Shown here: positions 1 through 5,406 of the stretch, piece after piece
Numbering within the stretch: the stretch's first letter is position 1
Layout of the letters: every line of letters begins with the position of its first letter
Assembly: GCA_903925445.1 (NCBI GenBank)
Contig: CAIYFE010000042.1
Span: 1 to 7,002 of the forward strand
Length of the DNA: 7,002 bases
Direction: 5' to 3'
From: an uncultured Burkholderiales bacterium
GTDB taxonomy: Bacteria > Pseudomonadota > Gammaproteobacteria > Burkholderiales > Burkholderiaceae_C
Translations under genes and position numbers: made by a program
Notes under the pieces: model-generated
The model's database searches: none
Told to the model about the DNA's origin: nothing
Seen by the model: the letters and a program-made list of their open reading frames with translations, nothing else

Positions 1-39
1 GGCGCTGACGTGGCAACGGCAGAAGCGTCGGTGGGCTGA
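1..39 (+). CDS. C-terminal end of an upstream gene, probably mnmG (gidA)
   Basis: Reading frame 1 is open from the window edge and ends at TGA (37-39), giving the last 12 residues GADVATAEASVG. One base separates this stop from the rsmG ATG, which is operon-like spacing. These residues are too few and too variable to identify by sequence. The mnmG call rests only on the widely conserved mnmG-rsmG order, mnmG encoding the tRNA wobble-uridine modification enzyme. The frame of rsmG is also open upstream to the window edge, so a longer rsmG cannot be formally excluded. Confidence 0.5.
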   Translation, partial: GADVATAEASVG

Positions 40-40
40 A

Positions 41-691
41 ATGCATCCGCTTTCTGAAGCTTTGGACAAGGGCTTGGCATCGCTTGGCTTGGACTTGGAT
101 GAGGCAACACAAGCAAAGCTGCTGGCTTATTTGGACTTGATTGCCAAATGGACCAGGGTCTACAACTTGACGGCTGTTCGTGATGCCGAGGAAATGTTGA
201 GCCACCATGTGCTGGACAGCTTGGCTGTTATTTCTCCATTGAGGCGTGAGATGGCTGCGCTGCCTCGGGCCGATGCGCAAAGATCTTTGTTGGACGTCGG
301 CTCTGGCGCAGGATTGCCCGGCGTCGTGATCGCCATTGTTTGCCCCGAAGTGCAAGTGACGTGTGTGGACACCGTGGCCAAAAAAGCAGCCTTCATTCAA
401 CAAGTGGCCGTCAGCTTGAAGTTGCCAAACCTCAAGGGCTTGCATGCCCGGGTTGAAACGCTGACGCAGGCTTTTGACATTGTTTGCTCTCGGGCGTTTG
501 CCTCGTTGTTGGACTTCACAACTTGGTCGCGTGCGGCGCTGGCGTCGGATGGCGTTTGGTTGGCCATGAAGGGAAAACTGCCGGAGCAAGAAATGCAGGT
601 GTTGCCCAAAGACGTCAAAGTGTTTCACGTGGAACCCTTGCACGTGCCTGGATTGGATGCGAACCGCTGTATTGTCTGGATGCGCGGTTAA
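41..691 (+). CDS. rsmG: 16S rRNA (guanine-N7) methyltransferase RsmG (GidB)
   Basis: RsmG is a cytoplasmic SAM-dependent enzyme that makes m7G at G527 (E. coli numbering) in the 530 loop of 16S rRNA. In other bacteria its loss gives low-level streptomycin resistance. The 216 residues match the family length of about 210. Visible hallmarks are VYNLTAVR (about 40-47), HHVLDSL (55-61), the glycine-rich SAM loop DVGSGAGLPG (85-94), the acidic VD at 109-110 that closes the SAM pocket, SRA (150-152) and MKGK (176-179). The ATG at 41 lies one base after an upstream stop, and the N-terminus from it looks complete. No strong Shine-Dalgarno sequence is seen, so translation may be coupled to the upstream gene. 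The 3' end encodes VFHVEP in codons that also spell a parS-like palindrome (621-636), so the gene probably doubles as a ParB loading site. Confidence 0.95.
   Translation: MHPLSEALDKGLASLGLDLDEATQAKLLAYLDLIAKWTRVYNLTAVRDAEEMLSHHVLDSLAVISPLRREMAALPRADAQRSLLDVGSGAGLPGVVIAIVCPEVQVTCVDTVAKKAAFIQQVAVSLKLPNLKGLHARVETLTQAFDIVCSRAFASLLDFTTWSRAALASDGVWLAMKGKLPEQEMQVLPKDVKVFHVEPLHVPGLDANRCIVWMRG
621..636 (+). other. parS: Candidate parS centromere site inside rsmG
   Basis: The 16 bases TGTTTCACGTGGAACC match the widely conserved chromosomal parS consensus TGTTTCACGTGAAACA at 14 of 16 positions. The inner 14-mer differs at one position. Its left half is the Bacillus-type half-site, and its right half GTGGAAC equals the Pseudomonas-type half-site, so the inner palindrome has a single asymmetric pair. 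It overlaps rsmG codons for V194-F-H-V-E-P199 and lies about 2.1 kb upstream of parB on the same strand. ParB recognises such sites with its helix-turn-helix domain, then closes as a CTP-bound sliding clamp. No other close match was found by eye in the window; a second CACGTG at 641-646 lacks the flanking bases. Confidence 0.75.
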
Positions 692-721
692 ACTTTGACT
701 AATTGATCAATTGGGCTTTTC

Positions 722-1243
722 ATGTTCGGTGTTGCGGACTACGGCGCTTTCGTCGTGGCCATTGTTGTTTTTCTGGCCATTCCCGGCCCAGGTAATTTGG
801 CGCTGCTGACCGCAACCGCCAAGGGCGGCGTGCGGGCAGGAATGGCTGCAACGCTGGGCGTGATCTTGGGCGATCAAACCTTGTTGTGGTTGGCGGTGGC
901 GGGAGTTTCTGCGGTGTTGAGCACAGTCCCTGGCGCCTTTGCCTTTGTGCAGTGGGCGGGAGCCGCTTACTTGGCGTGGCTGGGTTTGAAGCTGATGCTT
1001 GCCAAAGCGGGAGATGCGCCCATTTTGAACCTCAAGCCGTATCACTATTTGCGACAAGCGATGGTGATCACTTGGTTGAACCCCAAGGCGATTGTGTTTT
1101 ACATGGCCTTTTTTCCGTTGTTTGTTGATCCTGCGGTGCATCAAGGTCTGGTGACATTTGCCTTCATGGCGATCACCATTGCTGGGCTGACCTTCCTGTA
1201 TGGCTTGGTGGTTGTTTTGATGGCGCATTATTTGGCGCAATGA
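722..1243 (+). CDS. LysE/RhtB-family amino-acid exporter, truncated by an in-frame stop
   Basis: This is an inner-membrane exporter of the LysE/RhtB superfamily; the substrate (amino acids or similar small metabolites) cannot be read from sequence. Family marks are PGPGN (21-25) after the first helix, QWAGAAYLAWLGLKL (77-91), NPKA (120-123) and FFPLFVDP (130-137). Five hydrophobic segments are visible. The frame stops at TGA 1241-1243 after 173 residues, whereas family members usually have about 205 residues and six segments. The same frame continues after this TGA for 30 more codons with a typical family C-terminus (1244-1336), so the TGA is premature and not the true end. A single CGA-to-TGA change would explain it. 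The gene starts 30 bases after rsmG with no clear Shine-Dalgarno sequence. It may be a recent pseudogene, a functional short form, a readthrough product or a sequencing error. Confidence 0.85.
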   Translation: MFGVADYGAFVVAIVVFLAIPGPGNLALLTATAKGGVRAGMAATLGVILGDQTLLWLAVAGVSAVLSTVPGAFAFVQWAGAAYLAWLGLKLMLAKAGDAPILNLKPYHYLRQAMVITWLNPKAIVFYMAFFPLFVDPAVHQGLVTFAFMAITIAGLTFLYGLVVVLMAHYLAQ

Positions 1244-1336
1244 ATTCGTTCACTGCCCTGGCTGACCTCGGCATTGAACAAATTGGCGGGTTGTCTGTTG
1301 GTGGGTTTCGGGTTGAAGCTGGCATTGACAAAATAA
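1244..1336 (+). pseudogene. Severed C-terminal tail of the LysE/RhtB exporter
   Basis: Directly after the TGA at 1241-1243 the exporter frame stays open for 30 codons and ends at TAA (1334-1336). It encodes an Arg/Trp-containing linker, then LNKLAGCLLVGFGLKLALTK, a hydrophobic helix with the LAGxxLxGFGxKLA pattern that closes many LysE/RhtB proteins. With the stop codon read as an amino acid the protein would be 204 residues, the normal family length. The segment has no obvious start codon of its own and is probably untranslated unless readthrough occurs. It fills most of the apparent gap before parA. Confidence 0.8.
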
Positions 1337-1356
1337 AAATTCATACGAAAGTAAAC

Positions 1357-2154
1357 ATGGCCAAAATTTTCTGCATAGCAAACCAAAAAGGTGGGGTCGG
1401 AAAAACCACCACCACGGTGAACATGGCGGCGGGCCTGGCCATGGTGGGGCAGCGCGTGTTGATGGTGGATTTGGATCCACAAGGCAATGCCACGATGGGC
1501 TCAGGCGTGGACAAGCGGCAAATGGACATGTCGGTTTATGACGTGTTGTTGGGTGGTGCGGACATTCAGCAAGCGCGCGTGACCAGCCATTGGGGCGAGG
1601 ACCCCATCCGACAAAAAATCCCAACCTATGACGTCTTGGGTGCCAACCGTGATTTGGCCGGCGCAGAAATTGAATTGGTTGAACTCGAGCACCGTGAAAA
1701 CCGTTTGCGCCATGCCTTGGCCAAGGTCGATTCAGAATACGATTTTGTGTTGATTGACTGCCCGCCCTCATTGTCATTGCTCACGCTCAATGGCTTGTGT
1801 GCAGCGCACGGCGTGGTGGTGCCCATGCAGTGCGAATACTTTGCCCTTGAGGGCTTGACCGATTTGGTCAACACCATCAAGCAGGTGCATGCCAACCTCA
1901 ACCGTGACTTGAAAATCATCGGCCTGTTGCGCGTCATGTTTGACCCGCGCATCACCTTGCAACAACAAGTCAGCGATCAACTCAAAGACCACTTCGGTGA
2001 CAAAGTGTTCAACGCCATCATTCCGCGCAATGTGCGCCTGGCCGAAGCGCCCAGCTATGGTTTGCCGGGTGTGGTGTTTGACCCATCGGCCAAGGGCAGT
2101 CAAGCCTTCATTGAGTTCGCGCAAGAAATGGTCAAGCGCGTTCCAAATTTTTAA
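1357..2154 (+). CDS. parA: Chromosome-partition ATPase ParA (Soj)
   Basis: ParA is a cytoplasmic ATPase that dimerises on ATP, binds nucleoid DNA nonspecifically and is stimulated by ParB to release, which segregates the origin region. The 265-residue product has the deviant Walker A KGGVGKTT (11-18, signature lysine K11 and catalytic-loop K16), Walker A' VDLDPQGN (37-44), Walker B VLIDCPPSLS (131-140, D134) and the Soj hallmark NVRLAEAPSYGLPG (225-238). It lacks the N-terminal DNA-binding extension of plasmid ParA/SopA proteins and so is the short chromosomal type. The start at 1357 gives the canonical MAKIFCIANQKGG. An in-frame ATG at 1240 would add 39 residues, but those codons are the out-of-frame exporter tail. 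The Shine-Dalgarno is weak (GAAAG at 1347-1351). Confidence 0.96.
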   Translation: MAKIFCIANQKGGVGKTTTTVNMAAGLAMVGQRVLMVDLDPQGNATMGSGVDKRQMDMSVYDVLLGGADIQQARVTSHWGEDPIRQKIPTYDVLGANRDLAGAEIELVELEHRENRLRHALAKVDSEYDFVLIDCPPSLSLLTLNGLCAAHGVVVPMQCEYFALEGLTDLVNTIKQVHANLNRDLKIIGLLRVMFDPRITLQQQVSDQLKDHFGDKVFNAIIPRNVRLAEAPSYGLPGVVFDPSAKGSQAFIEFAQEMVKRVPNF

Positions 2155-2166
2155 GGGCATCGATCC

Positions 2167-2706
2167 ATGAGCCCGACCGTGCTTTTACTTCCTGGCTGGC
2201 ACAACAGCGGGCCTGCGCATTGGCAAAGTCGATGGCAAGCGTTGTACGGCTATGAGCGGGTGGAGCAGCACAACTGGGATTTTCCGTTGCGCGGTGACTG
2301 GATCACACGCCTAGAAGACGCGGTGTGTGCGCATGAGCAAGTCGTTTTGGTGGCACACAGTTTGGGCTGCATTCAAGTGGCCGCATGGGCCAAGTTTTCG
2401 CGCAACACGCACCGTGTTCATGGCGCCTTGTTGGTGGCGCCCGGCGATGTTGAGCGCGAAGAAATGCAACACATGCTCTACAGCTGGAGCCCCATTGTGC
2501 GAGACGCCTTGCCGTTTGACTGCGTGACGGTGGTGAGTCGCAACGATCCGTATTGCAGTTACTTGCGCGCTTGTAAATTGGCCAGCGATTGGGGCTCACG
2601 TCTGGTGGATGTGGGCAATTGCGGGCACATCAATGCCGATTCAGGTTTGGACGACTGGTCAAGAGGCCATGCGTTGTTAGAAGAGTTTTTAGTTTCAGTT
2701 GAGTAA
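2167..2706 (+). CDS. RBBP9/YdeN-family alpha/beta hydrolase between parA and parB
   Basis: This is a predicted small cytoplasmic serine hydrolase of 179 residues, typical for the RBBP9/YdeN group; its natural substrate is not known. The N-terminal strand and oxyanion region read LLLPGWHNSGP (6-16), followed by HW. The nucleophile elbow is AHSLG (63-67, Ser65). The likely acid is Asp127 in SRNDPYC and the likely base His154 in GHINADSG, so the triad looks complete. There is no signal peptide or membrane segment. Shine-Dalgarno AAGGG (2153-2157) overlaps the parA stop and sits 9 bases before the ATG. The stop is 3 bases before parB, so the gene is firmly within the partition operon. No role in partition is known to me; placement by operon co-option is the simpler reading. 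Confidence 0.88.
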   Translation: MSPTVLLLPGWHNSGPAHWQSRWQALYGYERVEQHNWDFPLRGDWITRLEDAVCAHEQVVLVAHSLGCIQVAAWAKFSRNTHRVHGALLVAPGDVEREEMQHMLYSWSPIVRDALPFDCVTVVSRNDPYCSYLRACKLASDWGSRLVDVGNCGHINADSGLDDWSRGHALLEEFLVSVE

Positions 2707-2709
2707 AAA

Positions 2710-3636
2710 ATGGTCACCAAAAAACCAAAAGGATTGGGTCGCGGCTTAGAAGCTTTGTTGGGCCCCAAAGTAGACGACAGCGTGGCCGCTAAAGCCGCAG
2801 CTAGCGAGGGCTTACCAACCTCGCTGCTATTGAGCGAGATGGTGCCAGGCGTGTACCAGCCGCGCACGCGCATGGACGAAGGCGCGTTGTACGAGTTGGC
2901 CGAGAGCATCAAGGCGCAGGGCATCATGCAGCCGATCTTGGTGCGCAAGCTCACCGATGGCGCCAACGCGGGCAAATACGAAATCATCGCTGGCGAGCGA
3001 CGCAGCCGCGCCGCCAAATTGGCCGGCTTGTCGGAGGTTCCGGTGCTGGTGCGCAACGTGCCCAACGAAGCCGCGGCGGCGATGGCCTTGATCGAGAACA
3101 TCCAGCGCGAAGATTTGAACCCACTCGAAGAAGCCCAGGGCTTGCAACGTCTGATTCAAGAATTTGGCCTGACGCACGAAACCGCCGCGCAAGCCGTGGG
3201 CCGCTCACGCAGCGCGGCCAGCAATTTGTTGCGCTTGCTCAACTTGGCCGAGCCCGTGCAAAGCATGTTGATGGCAGGTGATTTGGACATGGGTCATGCG
3301 CGCGCCTTGTTGGCCTTGGATCGCGCCACACAAATTACCGCCGCCCATCAAATCAGTGCCAAGAAAATGTCGGTTCGCGAAGCCGAGAGTTTGGTCAAAA
3401 AACTCAGCGCTGAATTCAACTTGACCCCCAGTCAAAAACCGCAGGGCGAGAAGTCCCGCGACTTGTTGCGCGTCGAAGAAGAGCTCTCAGACTTGCTCAC
3501 AGCCCAAGTCGAAGTGCGGGTGAAAAAGAAAGTCAAACGCCACGGCAAGGTAGAACAAATGGGCGAAGTTGCCATTCAATTTGGCAGCTTGGAAGAGTTG
3601 AACGGTCTGATCGACAAGCTGCGCAACCACACATAA
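2710..3636 (+). CDS. parB: Chromosome-partition protein ParB (Spo0J), CTP-dependent DNA clamp
   Basis: ParB binds parS sites, closes around DNA in a CTP-dependent way, spreads and stimulates ParA. The 308 residues show all expected parts. The N-terminal ParA-activating peptide is KGLGRGLEALLG (7-18). The CTP-binding domain has GERRSRA (95-101) and ENIQRED (129-135). A helix-turn-helix with parS specificity lies at about 154-176 (GLTHETAAQAVGRSRSAASN). A C-terminal dimerisation domain follows at about 250-308 after a charged linker. A basic KKKVKRHGK stretch (272-280) may contact DNA nonspecifically. The ATG follows the hydrolase stop by 3 bases with only a weak GAG upstream, which suggests translational coupling. 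The candidate parS at 621-636 is its likely nearest target. Confidence 0.96.
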   Translation: MVTKKPKGLGRGLEALLGPKVDDSVAAKAAASEGLPTSLLLSEMVPGVYQPRTRMDEGALYELAESIKAQGIMQPILVRKLTDGANAGKYEIIAGERRSRAAKLAGLSEVPVLVRNVPNEAAAAMALIENIQREDLNPLEEAQGLQRLIQEFGLTHETAAQAVGRSRSAASNLLRLLNLAEPVQSMLMAGDLDMGHARALLALDRATQITAAHQISAKKMSVREAESLVKKLSAEFNLTPSQKPQGEKSRDLLRVEEELSDLLTAQVEVRVKKKVKRHGKVEQMGEVAIQFGSLEELNGLIDKLRNHT

Positions 3637-3648
3637 ACAAGCACCCCG

Positions 3649-5406
3649 ATGCTGCTCTGGCCATTCAACAGAAAACTCAAAACCATGGGGCCCTTCAAGG
3701 GCACCATGGCGCAACGCCGACGCTGGCTGTTGATGGTGTGTTTGCTGTTGATCAGCGCTTGCACGATCTTGTTTTATTTTTTATACCAACCTCAATACGA
3801 TCACAACGCCAACATCGTGGGCAGTGTTGTCTTTGTGTTGTTGTTTTTGCTTTTGTATTGGGGCGCGCCTTACCAGGTGATGGTGCATGCGACCTTGATC
3901 GTGGGCATCATTTACATCTTGGACTTGGCGGTGCAAACCGGGGGCATCAATTCGCCCATGATGGTTTGGATGACGGTGATTGTTTTGCCCGCGCTCATGA
4001 TGTTGGGGCGTGCCGTCGCGTTGGTGTGGTTGGTGATTGCGTTGGTGGTCAACGCCGGGCTTGCTTACTTGACGCAAATTGGCGTGGTCTCCAATTTTGT
4101 GCGGCAAGACGAAGAGGTCATTTACTGGACGATGTTCATCAAGTTTTGCGTGATTGGCTTGCTCATGTTTGCCACGCACTTGTCCGACCGCATGCATCGA
4201 CAGCAAGTGCAAGAAGTGGTTGAAAGCAACAATGAATTAGAAGAAACACACAAAGCACTGGCCAAAGCACAAGCGTACAAAGATGAATTCATTGCTTCGG
4301 TGGGGCATGAGTTGAGAACGCCCATGAATGCGATTTTGGGTCTCAATGGCGTGCTCAGAAGCGAGCTGTCCCAAAACCCTGAAGAGGCGGAAATTGTTGA
4401 ACACATCCGCCGTTCAACCGAGCAACTGCTTCAAGTGGTCAACGACATCTTGGATTTTTCGCAACTGCAAGCGGGTCGTTTGGTGTTGCGCGAAGAAAAA
4501 ATTTCGTTGATCGAAACCATCCAACGCGCGGTGGAACCGTTTCATGCCGTGGCGCAACAAAAGGGTTTGGCCTTTCATGTGGACTTGGATTCCGTGCGCC
4601 GCACATGGGTCAAAGGGGATGCACAGCGCTTGCAACAAGTCATCAAAAACTTGCTCGACAACGCGTTCAAGTTCACAGCGCAAGGCAGTGTGGCGCTGCG
4701 TGTTCAAAAGGCAGGCACAGACATTTTGTTTGAAGTGCAAGACACCGGCATTGGCATTGCTGAAGAACGGCGTCAACAAATTTTTCATCGCTTTGAACAT
4801 GCGGATATTCAAACCAATCGCCAATACGGCGGCACGGGCTTGGGGCTGTCCATTTGCGAGCGACTGATCAGCCTGCAAGGCGGGGTGATTGGTGTGAGCA
4901 GCGCGCTGGGTCAAGGTTCGCGGTTTTGGTTTTTATTGCCGCTGGAAACCGTCAAACCCAAAGACGAAGAAAAGGCGCTGTTGTGGAGCGAAGAGATTGC
5001 CCATCGCGCCTTGAAAATTTTGATTGTGGACGACAACGCCGTGAACTTGATGGTGGCGCAGTTGGCCTTCAAAAGAAGCTTGCCTTTGTCACAAGTCACA
5101 CCAGCCAGCAGCGGCGAAGAAGCCTTGGCGCTGTTGCGCGCGCAAACCTTTGACTTGGCGCTGATCGACAAGGTCATGCCCGGCATGGATGGCATGGAAG
5201 TCACGCGAATTATTCGCAGCACTTTTGCCAAGCCTACTTGCAACATGCCCATTCTTGCGTTGACGGCAAACACCAACCCTGTGGACGAAGAGCAATGCCT
5301 CAAAGCAGGCATGGACGACATCATCCACAAACCCATCGATGAAAAACAGCTCATCGATCGTTTGTCGTTTTGTTTGGCCAACCTGGAATCGGAGTCGTCG
5401 CTATGA
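3649..5406 (+). CDS. Six-helix hybrid sensor histidine kinase with C-terminal receiver
   Basis: This is an inner-membrane two-component hybrid kinase of 585 residues. Six hydrophobic helices lie at about 26-46, 55-71, 77-95, 103-120, 121-142 and 157-176, with GGINSP (98-103) between helices 3 and 4. A charged signalling helix (180-215) leads to the HisKA H-box VGHELRTPMN (phospho-acceptor His220). The HATPase follows with N-box NLLDNAFKFT (334-343), DTGIGI (365-370) and GGTGLGLSI (394-402). The receiver (about 456-575) has Asp461/Asp462, phospho-acceptor Asp507 in DKVMPGMDG, Thr539 and Lys561, so it looks active. No Hpt domain is present. The ATG at 3649 is 12 bases after parB. In-frame alternatives are 3685 and 3706, the latter with AAGGG upstream. 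The 3649 start is favoured because FN-x5-M-x-P near its N-terminus recurs in the next gene. The signal and output are unknown. Confidence 0.92.
   Translation: MLLWPFNRKLKTMGPFKGTMAQRRRWLLMVCLLLISACTILFYFLYQPQYDHNANIVGSVVFVLLFLLLYWGAPYQVMVHATLIVGIIYILDLAVQTGGINSPMMVWMTVIVLPALMMLGRAVALVWLVIALVVNAGLAYLTQIGVVSNFVRQDEEVIYWTMFIKFCVIGLLMFATHLSDRMHRQQVQEVVESNNELEETHKALAKAQAYKDEFIASVGHELRTPMNAILGLNGVLRSELSQNPEEAEIVEHIRRSTEQLLQVVNDILDFSQLQAGRLVLREEKISLIETIQRAVEPFHAVAQQKGLAFHVDLDSVRRTWVKGDAQRLQQVIKNLLDNAFKFTAQGSVALRVQKAGTDILFEVQDTGIGIAEERRQQIFHRFEHADIQTNRQYGGTGLGLSICERLISLQGGVIGVSSALGQGSRFWFLLPLETVKPKDEEKALLWSEEIAHRALKILIVDDNAVNLMVAQLAFKRSLPLSQVTPASSGEEALALLRAQTFDLALIDKVMPGMDGMEVTRIIRSTFAKPTCNMPILALTANTNPVDEEQCLKAGMDDIIHKPIDEKQLIDRLSFCLANLESESSL
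3683..3709. repeat. Imperfect palindrome spanning alternative starts of the first kinase gene
   Basis: CCATGG-G-GCCC, then TTCAA, then GGGC-A-CCATGG is symmetric about base 3696 with one mismatched pair (3689/3703). In RNA it could fold into a hairpin with a 6-bp outer and a 4-bp inner stem. Both arms contain an ATG in the kinase frame (3685 and 3706). No T-tract follows on the plus strand, so it is not a standard terminator for parB. On the minus strand it is followed by a moderately T-rich stretch, but no minus-strand gene is visible. The function is unknown. Confidence 0.5.
4722..4760 (+). repeat. First copy of a 39-base near-identical repeat in the tandem kinases
   Basis: This stretch of the ATPase domain (ILFEVQDTGIGIA region) recurs at 6482-6520 in the second kinase gene. 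It differs only in the codon CAA versus ATC, so 36 of 39 bases match, including synonymous positions. A 17-base exact repeat around the H-box (4324-4340 and 6084-6100) has the same 1,760-base spacing. Confidence 0.85.

Noticed and set aside
641..646. Second CACGTG core, 5 bases after the candidate parS.
   Set aside because: Flanking bases match the parS consensus at only two of ten positions, so it is unlikely to bind ParB specifically.
701..712. Perfect 12-base palindrome AATTGATCAATT in the gap between rsmG and the exporter gene.
   Set aside because: It is AT-rich, short and has no T-tract. One or two such palindromes are expected by chance in 7 kb. It could still be an operator, but nothing else supports that.
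707..1240. 177-codon minus-strand frame opposite the exporter gene.
   Set aside because: It mirrors the exporter codons, and the product is an Arg/His/Gln-rich low-complexity sequence without family features.
1325..1353. Perfect -35 hexamer TTGACA (1325-1330) just upstream of parA, as a possible parA promoter.
   Set aside because: No acceptable -10 hexamer occurs 16-18 bases downstream (the 17-base spacing gives AAAGTA). The hexamer is the Leu-Thr codon pair of the exporter tail.
1240..1356. 39-residue N-terminal extension of ParA starting at the ATG at 1240 (overlapping the exporter stop as ATGA).
   Set aside because: The extension is an out-of-frame reading of the exporter's C-terminal tail, and the canonical ParA N-terminus begins exactly at the ATG at 1357. 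The ATGA overlap is a by-product of the premature TGA.
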